Origin: Reticulitermes lucifugus
Taxonomy: Eukaryota; Arthropoda; Insecta; Blattodea; Rhinotermitidae
Assembly: GCA_026260175.1 (NCBI GenBank)
Contig: JAKCWW010003912.1
Coordinates: 461-44,574, forward strand
Length of the DNA stretch: 44,114 nt
Direction: 5' to 3'
A program made the translations under genes and the position numbers. Shown piece by piece: positions 31,691 to 41,768 of this stretch (the first letter of the stretch is position 1; every line of letters begins with the position of its first letter). The notes beneath the pieces are model-generated. The model was not told the DNA's origin and did no database searches. It was given only the letters and a program-made list of their open reading frames with translations.

Positions 31691-33819
31691 ACATCGGTTA
31701 GCTCGTTGAGAGGGCCAAAGGGGCGGCCCGGAGGTGCTGATGAACAGAAACGTCTTCGGCCGTCCAGCCCGCAGCCCTGTCACGATAATGACTGATACAC
31801 ATTGCCTGTCATCATGCGAAACATTTTGTACTTTGAATTGTAACAACAGCTTCCCCTGGAGACGCGATTTATTGCAAAACTTTTAAAAGGTCAATCTACA
31901 TCAGACTGTCAGTGATGGTGGTTCGATTAACGTGCAGCAGCATTTAGCCTATATTTTAGACACCTGACAGAAATCAGTGTCTTACCATTAATACCAAATT
32001 TAATTGAAATCTGTTTACGTGGGGAAGGACGGAGGATACGACAACTGTAAGTTATTCTACTTCGTGTGTTTTGTTTAAAGACCAATTGAAATGGACCAGT
32101 CCATCTTTCCTGTAATATCCATAAATCTCATCGTAGTTCCGATATGAAAGCCTGCTGTAAATTCCCTACCACTTTTGGCGCTTTTGCACCAAGAAGTTAT
32201 AAAAGTTCGCCTATTAACTACGCCAATTCTGTGTCCACATGTGACGATTCGAAGCTACTAAATGAATTTTCATGAAATCTGAGACTTGTATTTCAATACA
32301 ATGTCTCGACGCATTCCAATTAAAATCGGATTAAAATAACATACACTTAAATGAAGAATATATGTGCGTTGCTGAGAGCAATTCGGTCGTAACTCTCCAA
32401 TTACTTACCGGAGCAAAAAAAAAATATATATATATACAGAAGGACAGTTGTAGAGCAAAACGAAAAATATTTTATACCCGCTGAACGGTTCTCAAGATAA
32501 ACATAGGTGAGCGAACGCGCCACAATTGTTACGCACAACGTATCAGTACAGTTCCTACCTACTATTATAGTCATACTGACGGCAGTACGGTCCGAATGTT
32601 GATTACGATGTGCAGACGAGAACGCCACTGGGTTCTACAGAATAAATAAACGATTATATAAGAAGTGTATAAAACATATGTTTCGAAAGGAATACATCAA
32701 AATAAATCTTGGTTTTAAATCTTCTCTGTATACACGATATCTCCAAGGCATTCGTTGTCACTTCCGTAAATAAAAGGGAACAGTACGACTCTCCCCTGGT
32801 CTTATCTGCGGTCTAGAAATCGTTCGGATGCAACATACGGGAACACAGCACGCAGTAAATTGATTCTGTCGGCCAGCCTGCACTGGCTATCTGAATCATC
32901 TCCATTCTACTGCATCCAGCACGTACTGAGTCACATAGTGTATACATATATACAGTCTCACAGGCCTGTCATTCGCAGAAACCATACAAAAAAAAGGAAA
33001 AATACGAGCGTGAAAGAAAATACAGACACGTAATTCTAACTCTGCCCAACAGACTTTGATAAAGAAAGACTTATTTTCTATATGGGGATGTTCAGAACTC
33101 CTACATGAGGGATGGGGGGGGGGGCGAAAGGTGAGTATACTACTTTCACAGTGTGCAGATTATTTTCTGTAGTGTTGTGTTTGGTTTCTAAATATCTGCT
33201 GCAAGTCCTCGTCTGGCCCATTTTATAACCATTTTGCCTGTGGTCTCTCTGTGTCTACATTGTATTGATTTGTGACGAAGAGTAAATTTCGGCAGTCTGG
33301 CAATTGCTCTTTCGGCTAAGCGGAAGTAACAGCAGGTTGGTGAAAACAGCATAATGTGGCTCTTCGTTATTTTGACTTCTCGCCAAAAACAAGTAAGATA
33401 ATCCGATCGATGATCAAATGGGTGGGGAATAGGGCAGGCGTGAGAGAAAAGAACAAGGCAGGCAATGTACGAATAACGTAATATTGAGGCGCGTTCGCTT
33501 AACCATTGTTGCCGTGGAAAAGCACTATGTATTACATATTCTCAGTGTGTGTCTGCAGCCTTATCTATCCAGCATGCAAAGCGCATGCGCCGTAGTATAT
33601 AGTAATCTGTGGCCTGTCCGGCTCTACTATGTTTTTCCACCTTATCTCATAAATGGCATGATTTTTGGCAAAATGTTATTCAGCATAAAATGTGTATTTA
33701 GATTTTCTATACAACTTTTGTCTAAAATATTTCTCATTCTATAAAGAATCCAGTGAGATATTATCATAAATGTAATTACGGCTTCATGTAATGTACCCAT
33801 CACTCTTGTCAGATTTCAG
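31691..33819. other. Unassigned stretch
   Basis: About 2.1 kb with a short AT microsatellite near 32418-32437 and an 11-G run at 33114-33124. No gene recognised. Confidence 0.4.
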
Positions 33820-33975
33820 TGAACTATCTCGACAGAATTTCGACAAATACTCAGATAGCAATTTACATAAATATTCGACCAGTGGGAGCCGAATTGGACA
33901 GACGGACAGACAGAGAGACATGACTAAGCCAATAGTCGCTTTCCGCAATTTTGCGAACGCGCCTAAAAATGCTTA
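33820..33975 (+). repeat. Solo arm of the FB2 foldback family
   Basis: Contains cagtgggagccgaattgga, a run of gacagacg-gacagacagag, then gactaagccaatagtcgctt and tttccgcaattttgcgaacg. It matches 21150-21250, the right arm of FB2, over about 95 bp. No left arm is nearby. Confidence 0.75.
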
Positions 33976-34225
33976 CAGAACTTTGGGTGGTAAAGAGAGA
34001 CTGCTTGGCAGATTCTGGCGTAGATAAGAATATATTCAAAAGAATCTTAAAGGAATATGGATGAAAGGGGGGGGAGGGGAGGAGGGACTTTATTCATGTG
34101 ACTTGGGACAGGGACAAGCAACAGGCTGTTGTAAACACGGCAGGTAATGAATTTTCTGAGTAACATAAAGACTTGGAGCTACATGAGTAGCTGAGCGACT
34201 ATTACCTTGATATGAGTCGTTTGTT
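33965..34225 (+). mobile_element. RT-family 3' fragment, plus strand
   Basis: Starts AYRTLGGKER, then LLGRFWRR, equal to the family's YRVLVGKPEG-LGRPRRR zone. It continues through a decayed tail with cttgggacagggacaagcaa and gtaaacacggcaggtaatga to gctacatgagtagctgagcg. An 8-G run interrupts it at 34067. Confidence 0.75.
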
Positions 34226-34824
34226 GTAAAAGTTTTATCGCCCCTGGACAGTCTCTCGTAAGCACAAGACTTATCGTACGTACATACACTTTCTTTGTAC
34301 GCGTAACAAAACCTTAAGAAGACGACACCGTCAGGACAGCTTGTCCTTAGACAAGACGGCAGGAAATGGAAGTAGATGGTAAGCGGGAAGGATATAAGAC
34401 TGGACGAAGCAGGAATTCGGTAAATGTAGAAATATGCATGCATTTACAGAAGTGTCTAACGCTCCCGCTAGCAGCCGGGATGTAAACCAGCCTCGTCACT
34501 TTGACGATGTACTCTGCTCATTTGACCACAAAACCAATTCAAATAACGATCTTTTGAGTTCTTACACCATTAAGGATGATGCGTTTGTTCCGAAGTTTCG
34601 GAATAACGCGTTGCCTCCATCTTCATTTTGACTAAATTTTATTCAGGTGGATGTTGATGTGATTTGGAAGAGAAAAGTTGTCAACTATGTTGGAAAATTT
34701 CAAGAATTGTGGTCAAAGACCGCACAACGCCATCATTTGCCCAACGTCCGACGGGAAAACCTAAAAACTTATGCATAACAATTTGCTTGATACCGGAACT
34801 GCCAGGACGGGCAATAAGATACGT
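34226..34824. other. Unassigned stretch
   Basis: A possible S-repeat scrap lies near 34571-34620 (ggatgatgcgtttgttccga, then agtttcgg). Nothing else recognised. Confidence 0.4.
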
Positions 34825-35035
34825 AACATTTAGCACTGCAGTCTCATCCTATAGCGTAACAATTCGCAGTAAATCAGACACCCGTCTCTTCTTAGTAGCT
34901 TTACTAACGAATTCTCTCGTAGCCTCAGTAGATGCGGAACATTGCTGTCTTTCAAGAAGTGACGCCGTGTAGTATGATAGAGAATACCGATGATTGAGAG
35001 GAAACTGCTGCCTCCACAATCAATGTAGGCCTCAT
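34825..35035. repeat. Probable S-repeat pieces
   Basis: The plus strand has agaagtgacgccgtgtagta near 34955-34975 and gaaactgctgcctccacaat near 35000, both in S-repeat style. Highly diverged. Confidence 0.4.
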
Positions 35036-35224
35036 CTACCACCATCATGGAGGGTGGCCGAATTTTTTTCTGCTTTCAAGAGTTACATTTTTTCGACTAA
35101 CGTGCGTCCCACAGACAGCTGCGCGAGTTCAAATATACAGTAGAACAGGATCCCTCAGCACTTAGGACTGTTACACGCACGGAACTTGATCGCCGACTGT
35201 TGAGGTAAGCGTGTTTTAATCATA

Positions 35225-35290
35225 CATTCCCGTCAGCGGAAATTCGAACCCGTCCTTATCACAGCTGGCCGCTATGAAGTCCATCACGTT
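35225..35290 (-). repeat. tRNA-like segment, minus strand
   Basis: On the minus strand gacgggttcgaatttccgct gives a B box, preceded by tagcggccagctgtgat. It may be a tRNA pseudogene or SINE head. The stretch from 35291 to 35784 holds nothing recognised. Confidence 0.45.
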
Positions 35291-35784
35291 TTCGAAACAG
35301 GACTGTCAGCTACATCACACTAAGGAGGATTCGGTTCACTGAAACTGAAACCCGAGTTTCACGTTCGGCAGACTCGACACATATCAAAATCACAATCCAT
35401 ATGTGTTTTGACGCACCTATCTCCATTACAAGAAGTGATAGGAGGTGCAGAGACGATCAACATGCGTTAGGGTTTGGAGAAGTCAATAATAAAATCATAT
35501 TATGTGCAAAGGCAGGGGTGCACAAAACCCGGTAGCCAGGTCGCCCCGGCGAATAAGTTTTGTACTGTAGCGCCTAATATTTGTGGGTCTTGCTACATGT
35601 CACCCTTTGGGCGCCTAGCACTTTGAGGTGGCTCGTATATTTTTGGAAAATCTGTGCAATCTTGGTCAAGGGCGTTTTGAAACTTACCCTGTATTGGTAC
35701 TTGCCTTCTTAGTCTGACCTCTTTCTACCTACTCACTGTAGGTGTAGACGGCTATTGTTGCACCCCATCACATTCAAATGACAC

Positions 35785-35950
35785 ATGCACACTCGGTAGG
35801 ACTCCTCCGGACGTGGGATCGGCCCGTCGCAGAGACCTCTATCTGACAACACACAACACTCACAAAATACAGACATCGATGTCCAGGGCGAGATTCGAAT
35901 CCGCAATTCCAGCAAACGTGCGGCCGCAGACTTACGCCTTAGACCACGCG
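35785..35950 (-). mobile_element. SINE-A copy 4, minus strand, 3' truncated
   Basis: Close to copy 3, with matching cactcggtaggactcctcc, the cgcagagacctctatctgac block and cgagattcgaatccgcaatt. Compared with copy 3 it lacks the last 80 bp or so of the 3' end on the minus strand. Confidence 0.85.
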
Positions 35951-35994
35951 TATTGGTACTTTGTAGTGTAAAACAACTGTATTGTGGGATATGA

Positions 35995-36150
35995 CGTCAT
36001 GCACTTCGGTAGATGGTATTCATTTACCTTTCGGATTGAGGCAGCAGGTTCGTCTGAAACGTTGGTTCCGACTCACCGAGTTGCACTGCGTCACGTCCTA
36101 AAAGACTTTCATCTGAATATTCACCACCGTTGGAATCTCAAATCCAACGT
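35995..36150 (+). repeat. S-repeat copy, plus strand
   Basis: gattgaggcagcaggttcgt, then ctgaaacgttggttccgact and tgcgtcacgtcctaaaagac. Translation gives EAAGSSETLVPTHR, the hallmark accidental peptide. It ends near cgttggaatctcaaatccaa. Confidence 0.8.
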
Positions 36151-36414
36151 CTTGATTTCATCACCAGTTATTATTACCTATTATTATAGGCATCTAGCCG
36201 CCAACAGGATCTATATTACGAGCCTGTGTGTCATGTAACTGCCGTGTGTTAAAGTTGGTGTTCGAAGTGGCCTTCTAACAATTTGTACCATATTGGGACT
36301 CTGTAGGAAAGTATAATATTACAACCAATACCAGCAAAGTACAATACTGAAGACGTAAACTTTATTTTAGACATCCCGTTATGACAGTTGCAAGGACGAT
36401 GTTATACAAACCGC

Positions 36415-36663
36415 CAATCACAAGACTCCTTATACATCTTTGATATTTTCAAACATACAACATGTTTCGGCCGCAAGGAGCCATTATACGATATTAATAA
36501 TAAAAATACTTAGAAAAAAATTATTTGTGTATAAACGTGAAACTTTTTGATAAAGAAATAATTTTCTCTAAGTAGTTTTATTATGGGTAACTGATGATGG
36601 CTCCTTGCGGTCGCAACGTGTGTGTTTAACAATATATAAGAGCTATAAGCAGCCTTATGATTG
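36415..36663. mobile_element. Foldback element FB3
   Basis: Two arms of about 120 bp meet near 36541. The outer ends caatcacaagactcc and gcagccttatgattg are complementary with mismatches. The core in the left arm is catgtttcggccgcaaggag-cca. The right arm has the partner tgatgatggctccttgcggt. It shares the gtttcgg...catcatcag layout with FB1. It is non-coding. Confidence 0.82.
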
Positions 36664-36678
36664 ACTTGATTGATTACT

Positions 36679-36898
36679 AAAAAGGCGTTTATTAATTAAA
36701 GATCCTACATGTTTCAGCGGGCCGCCATCATCAGACATCACAAGAAAACAAATGGGGAGATTTTTAGACCACAGATAAAATAGAAGAGATATATAAACAT
36801 AAACAACGCCATGAAGTTGATAGTTGTAAAATGTTAAAAATATTTATTATTTAACTGTTTCCGACAGAGAAGGATCTTTAATTAACAAATACATTTTT
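36679..36898. mobile_element. Short element with about 28-bp terminal inverted repeats
   Basis: The left end (36679-36706) carries ttattaattaaagatcct and the right end (36871-36898) carries aggatctttaattaacaaat. They are inverted complements with about five mismatches in 28. Just inside the left end is catgtttcagcgggccgcca-tcatcagaca, the same core as FB1 and FB3. It is about 220 bp long and lies next to FB3. Confidence 0.75.
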
Positions 36899-37204
36899 AG
36901 CAGTGTACTCTAGGGGTATTTCTCGTAATATGGCCTGCTATAACTTTAGACAGGATTGAAACGTGGTCAGCTGTTTGAAGATCTTGTCCAGAAAGTGCCG
37001 ACAATTTTGAGGTCTTGCCGCGAAGATCAAACTACCGGAAGTAACAAACCAATAAACATAACCGTCGAACACAACTTATGTTTCCTTAAAGAAGCAACAG
37101 CTACATGTTTCGGCTTTTTAAAACTAAAGATACCGGAAATAAGTAGGCCTAATAGTCCAGCCGCCTGTGTGGGACCGGCATTTAGTGGGACTCCCCGTAT
37201 ATTA

Positions 37205-37265
37205 TAGTATCCTGTGTTACGACACCGTGTAATCTGGTACAAGATTAATAGCGTTTCGGAGGAAC
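37205..37265. repeat. Probable S-repeat scrap
   Basis: gttacgacaccgtgtaatct then tagcgtttcggaggaacag. A short diverged match only. Confidence 0.4.
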
Positions 37266-38267
37266 AGAAGAGGCGATTATTGTCATTTATAGGCCCTTAC
37301 GCCGTTGTTGCAGTAACCGCGATCACATACAGAGATTACTGCTACTACTCCATCTGTGATGTAGGGACAAAAAGAATGAAAAGAAATAATAATAACAATA
37401 ATAATGGGAATTACTCTAGAGAGTAAAATTTAACAGCAAGGCATGTCTACATGCAGAAATGCTTCTCATTTTCAGTACGTGTTCTTTTATATACTCTTTG
37501 TGTATAGCAAAACATCTTCCTTCAATTTGTATCGACAGACGGCGAATAAAAAGGGATGCTTCTAAAAAGATGAATGCAAATCTTCGTCCTCTTTTTCTCA
37601 ACTAGTCCCCAATTCTGAATAGAAGAACTAAGCCGATAACATACATAATGCTTTCCAAAATACGTCGGTGCAAATGCACTTTTCTTCGCATACAAATGGT
37701 ATTACAAGAGAATCAGTAAGAAACCGTCGCTGGCATACTGGAAGCAGCAATTTGCATTCTATCTGTATGTATGTCTACATGCATCTTAGTTATGTCCCTG
37801 CCTGTTCCTAGATCACTGTGCATTTGGCTCGACAAGCAAACATACTATACTTTGAGGGATGCCTAATTTATTGGTTGGGAGAAGGCGGCTGGGAAGAAAG
37901 AGCATTACTTTGTTAGAAGATTCCTAAGTGTCGCCCGCTCGTCCTTCTGCTAACAGCAGTATTAAAGTGAAGATACTAGAATAGTTAGATGCAGTGGTTT
38001 GAGTTAAGAGTCACTGAATTTTTATTTGCTGGTTAATGGTGATACGCATAATCTGGAAGGGGAATTTGGCGGACACAGGAAGTCCCACACTAAAGTCTTT
38101 GCATTATGTGGGGCAGTATTGTGGGCAATACTTAATAATGTTAAAAAACAAGTGGGACATTGCCGGAAGCGGAAACACACATAAAATCATCCAGTAGGAT
38201 TCTAAGGATCTCGCCGTGCTCGTACATTACTGTAGATTATGTCTATAAAAAACCCTTCTTGGAGCGG
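37266..38267. other. Unassigned stretch
   Basis: About 1 kb with an AAT-rich short run near 37385-37405. No gene recognised. Confidence 0.4.
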
Positions 38268-38455
38268 AATCCTTTTTGAGCAGCTACTGCTCGCGCAGCT
38301 ATTTATTAAATTCTCCAACATTTATGGAACATGAAGGTTCATTACCGTGTTCGCAAAAACCCGCCAGTTGTCACTATTCTCCAACCCCAATTCTTTCAAT
38401 CCATTTTAAAATTATTCTCTCACCTGCGTATAGGTCTACCAACTGGTTTTCCCCC
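38268..38455 (-). mobile_element. RT-family 3' tail, minus strand
   Basis: Reversed blocks tttatggaacatgaaggttc, then attaccgtgttcgcaaaaac and gtataggtctaccaactggt are close to 38970-39115. A short 5'-truncated copy. Confidence 0.75.
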
Positions 38456-39074
38456 TGACAAGACCAAAACTGACTGTATTCCAAAATTACATACAGGCTA
38501 GTGTGAGGTAGTAGAACAAGATAATAAATCCAAAGGGTGAAAACACGTATTCTATCAAACTGTTGTGTTGAAACTGACCTAAAACTTTAGTACCGACCGC
38601 TGCCCGTATATCTACCAGAAGTTCGTAAATTTCATGACACGAGTGGCATTGGCCGCAATCACAGTAAGTGACGTGGCGGACAGTTGGAATTGGAGTCAAA
38701 AGTCACATCAATTCTGTAGCTACGTTACGGGTTTAAGAAGGCAGGCGGCATTTCCTGCGCCGCTATTAGCTCAGACTGCACAGCGTTAAATGTCATGGTG
38801 ACTGGAAAGGATGTGAAAGGAAGCGGTCATGGTATAACTTCAGGTACTATTCGAACGTCTGCCTGAAGACACTGAGAAAAGCCAGGGATAACTTGTGTCT
38901 GGGGCGCACACGATGCAGAGTCCTTCCTGAGAAGCTAACAGGTCCTTAGCCAGTCAATAAATTCCTCGCATTTTATGGAACCCAAAGGTTCATTACTGCA
39001 TTCACAAGCGCCCACGACCTGTCCCCGTCATGAGCCAGAGCAATCCAGTCCATGCCACTCCACTTCTTCAAGAT

Positions 39075-39467
39075 CTATTTGAATATAATCCTCCCAGCTA
39101 TGCCTACGTTTTCCAAGTGATCTCCTTCCCTCGCGTATCCCCACCAAAACCCTCTCCTATTCCCCATACGTCCTACAAGCCCAGTCCATCTCATTCTTCT
39201 TGCTCTGATCACCCGAATGATGTTTGGTGAAGAGTACAGATCATTAAGCTCCTCGTTATGTAGTCTTCTCCACTCCCATGTTACCTCGTCCCTCTTACGC
39301 CCAAATATCCTCCTCAGCACACTATTCTCGAACACCCTCAGCCTATGTTCCTCCCTCAGTGTGAGAGACCAAAACAAAACATACAAAACAACAGGCAAAA
39401 TTACAGGACTGTGTATCTTAATCTTTATATTTCTGGATAGCAAACTGGAAGACAAAAGATTCTGCAC
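39075..39467 (-). pseudogene. RT connection and C-terminal domain remnant
   Basis: 130 codons. The N-terminal residues QNLLSSSLLSRNIKIKI lead into ILPVVLY, LREEHRLRVFEN, VLRRIFGRKRDEVT, then [18 protein letters not shown] and [13 protein letters not shown]. After this the family's expected KPEGKRPLGRPRRRW zone is replaced by a frameshifted [15 protein letters not shown] tail. It overlaps the palm frame at 39425 in a different frame, so a frameshift separates the two domains. No enzymatic activity is expected. Confidence 0.87.
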
Positions 39468-39790
39468 CGAATAGCAAGACTCCCTGACCTCAATCTACTC
39501 TTAATTTCTTCATGAATGGAATTTTGATTCGTTAGGACTGTGCCCAAATGTCTGAACTGTTCCATCCTTTTGAAGGATTTATTAGGTATCTTTATACTGT
39601 AATTGTGTCCTGCAAGCTGGTCTTGAGATATGGCCATGTACTTAGTTTTCTCTGGATTTACTTCTAGACCAACCTCCTTACTGGCGACTACTAAAGCTTC
39701 TGTGTTTTTCGTTTTAGTATGTAGGCTTCCACCCAACATATTAACATCATCAGCATAAACTAGAAGCTGATGCCTACCATTTAATTTCAA
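39425..39790 (-). pseudogene. RT palm (YADD) fragment
   Basis: 121 codons. Residues 12-16 are YADDV, the metal-binding box of reverse transcriptases, within LLVYADDVNMLGG. It is followed by EALVVASKEVGLEVNPEKTK and a KSFKRMEQFRHLGTVLTNQN segment. The frame then drifts after EEIKSRLRSG. The catalytic aspartates here are intact. The upstream finger and motif-A part is in the next frame at 39787-40023 and is damaged, so the whole is a dead copy. Confidence 0.9.
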
Positions 39791-40023
39791 GCCCTTCTGG
39801 TTGCCAGAACCCTCGTAATGGCATATTCTAAAGCAAAGTTGAAAAGCAATGGGGATAAAGCATCTCGTTGTTTCAAACCATCATTAATAGAAATCGTGTC
39901 AGACAAATGTTTGCCTACCCGGACTCTACTATAGGTTTCATTCAGACACATTTTTATTAGCCTTACTAGTTTCATGGGGATACCAAACTCAATTGAATGA
40001 TGGACTTTCTTGAAGTTTATCAA
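39787..40023 (-). pseudogene. RT finger and palm motif A/B fragment, internally deleted
   Basis: 78 codons. Residues 49-62 read GLKQRDALSPLLFN, the motif-B block with a G-to-R change at residue 53 compared with the 43-kb copy. Residues 1-16 (INFKKVHHSIEFGIP) correspond to the motif-A stretch. The expected aspartates of motif A are absent (Asn and His in their place), and about 12 residues between the HHS and IEFG blocks appear deleted. The deletion is my inference from how this family normally reads. It abuts the YADD frame by a 4-bp overlap. Confidence 0.87.
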
Positions 40024-40079
40024 TAGCTGCTGCGCTGCATCACTGTATTCCCATTTCTTCTCAACTGACAGAATCTGAC

Positions 40080-40551
40080 AGGAAAAAGTATACTATCATT
40101 GACCTTCTTACGTTAGAATTCGGAATAACGTACGTAAACTCGTGTGTCAGTTGCACAATAAATAATTTAACCCCATACAGAAAGACATTCACGATCTGCA
40201 ACCATGTACTCGATTTATGGATTTTTACATCGAAGTCCCTTATTACAAACCAAGTCCATGGAGTTTGCTTCCCAGAGTCTGCTTTTTGTATTTTATTTAT
40301 CTATATTCTCTATATTCGAGTCATTTATTTTGGTAATCTTCGATTTCGCTGCTAATGTATACAATGAATCACAATATTTATATGTTCGTTTCGTGGGTAG
40401 TCCTATAACAGCCACTGTTAAACGTAGTAGAAACATCATTTGTGCTACTTCCACCTTTACGGTGCCCCCTTTTTTAACCATTCACAACACCGTGGTTACT
40501 GTGCGGTATCACCTGATTAACATCAAAAACTGCATTTTGTTCACATAGTAT
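40080..40551. other. Unassigned stretch with a 114-codon open frame
   Basis: A plus-strand open frame at 40204-40548 contains a hydrophobic stretch (residues 26-50). It has no recognised similarity and no clear upstream signal. Composition alone could produce it, so I do not call it a gene. Confidence 0.4.
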
Positions 40552-40605
40552 GGTTCTGTGTCTCGTATGATCCTGACAATAAACAGCTATTACTTCACTA
40601 AAAGG
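40552..40605 (+). repeat. Short dispersed repeat, partner of 728-795
   Basis: gtgtctcgtatgatcctgac then aataaacagctattacttca matches the stretch after SINE-A copy 2, with about six differences in 45. Confidence 0.55.
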
Positions 40606-40744
40606 CATTAACTGGCTGGTGTTAATAATAATAGTGAGGAGGTGTGTTTACTGCGAGGTACGAACTGAATATTTATGTAGGGTGTATTACGTATAGGAAT
40701 TCGATGTTTCGGAGCGTGAAGTCCGGCTTCGGTCCCATGGCAGT

Positions 40745-40860
40745 CCTTATGAGGTTCGTGGGAGGCAAAGTGGTACTGGGGGAGGTTTTCCTCCGAGTAG
40801 TTTAGTTTTCCCCTGTCAGTATTTTTCTGCAAGTGATCCATACTCATCTTCGTCTCAATG
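40745..40860 (+). mobile_element. SINE-B copy, plus strand, head lost
   Basis: gaggttttcctccgagtagt, then ttttcccctgtcagtatttt and agtgatccatactcatcttc. This follows the same block order as the minus-strand copies at 27180 and 29905. It is the only plus-strand copy here. An S-like core (gatgtttcggagcg) lies just before it at 40703-40716. Confidence 0.7.
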
Positions 40861-41205
40861 ATACTCTTATAAACTGGATAAATGGACGAAGACTTTCAAA
40901 AAAAGTAATGTTCTTTCAGACATCGAGCAGTACTGGACAGAAACGTACTTTCACGTATTCCCATGTATAGAGGGGTTCAACATCCAGGACTTCCCAAAAG
41001 ATTTCTTAAAAACTGGCTGGAATAATTACACATTTAATTTATTATGAAAATTTTACGAATATGTTTTTCTTTGATAAAAAGGAATATCACTGATAATATA
41101 AGCTTCTCCCGGGATTAAAGCGGCCGGTGCGTGAAGCTACGGTCGAGTTTATGAATAGGTGCACCTGTACCTCCTCTCCCCCATATTCATGGCGTGCACA
41201 GAGAA
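40861..41205. other. Unassigned stretch
   Basis: Nothing recognised. Confidence 0.4.
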
Positions 41206-41410
41206 AACTTTACTTTACTTTACTTCAGTGACAATATGAAAGGAACTGACACTATTTGACATCACTGGCCTCCTATGGTTTCCAACCGCTACTTTTCTTT
41301 CTATATCCGTTATCTTTCCAGTTCCTTCTGTGCCACTGTATCACAAATTAGCCTCATCCATCCAACCCTAGGTCTTCCCACTTACCTCCTTACTTACCAT
41401 AGACGAGCAT
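41206..41410 (-). mobile_element. 3' end of a second retroposon type, minus strand
   Basis: On the minus strand it ends with three GTAAA-type units (TTTAC at 41211-41226 on the plus strand), a simple-repeat tail typical of some LINEs. The body includes gggaagacctagggttggat and the gtgatacagtggcacagaag zone, read as GRPR-like then a VAQKELER-like sequence. I recognise the style from insect LINE 3' ends. It is distinct from the YADD family above. Confidence 0.5.
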
Positions 41411-41640
41411 TTTTGGGGGGTATTTGATTTCTGCAATTCTTCGCATTTGGCCGTATAGAACCAACGGTTTTATTTTTACATCCAAGGAAATAATTTTGTA
41501 AACATGTTATTCTATAATACAAGATTGGGAAGCTCGTCTTCGCCCTTGTTAATTATCTCCAAAAATCCATTTACACTGCAATAGATACTTGTTTTCTCGT
41601 TAAAATGTCACACTTAACCGTATAATAAAATGTTAATAAT

Positions 41641-41768
41641 TAATTGATTATTTCTACCAACAAATGCACCAAGACAAGTTTGTCACTGTTTTCTTTATTG
41701 AAAGAGTGCCCCAAAGAAAACAGTGACAAACTTGTCTTGGTTCATTTGTTGGTAGAAATAATCAATTA
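41641..41768. repeat. Near-perfect 56-bp inverted repeat (hairpin)
   Basis: The arms 41641-41696 and 41713-41768 are inverted complements with a single mismatch (the C at 41667 against the expected A). They are separated by a 16-nt loop, attgaaagagtgcccc. It is far better preserved than any other repeat here. There is no coding content, and no other copy in the window. It could be a recently inserted mini-foldback, a template-switch mutation or a hairpin-RNA locus. Confidence 0.93.

Larger units (their letters stand above)
38925..40075 (-). mobile_element. Non-LTR retrotransposon, minus strand, 5'-truncated
   Basis: The longest collinear copy in the window. Going 5' to 3' on the minus strand, it starts near 40075 in an EKKWEY-like zone. 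It continues through the RT palm (39787-40023 and 39425-39790) and the connection domain (39075-39467). It ends with the 3' tail at 38927-38946 (tgagaagctaacaggtcctt). Domain order and YADD plus GLKQ-DxLSPLLFN motifs indicate a non-LTR RT. I place it in the RTE-like group with low certainty. The endonuclease end is missing, and three frames are needed to read it. Confidence 0.88.

Noticed and set aside
40204-40548. 114-codon frame with a hydrophobic segment
   Set aside because: AT-rich composition readily yields hydrophobic frames. No family recognised and no supporting signals.
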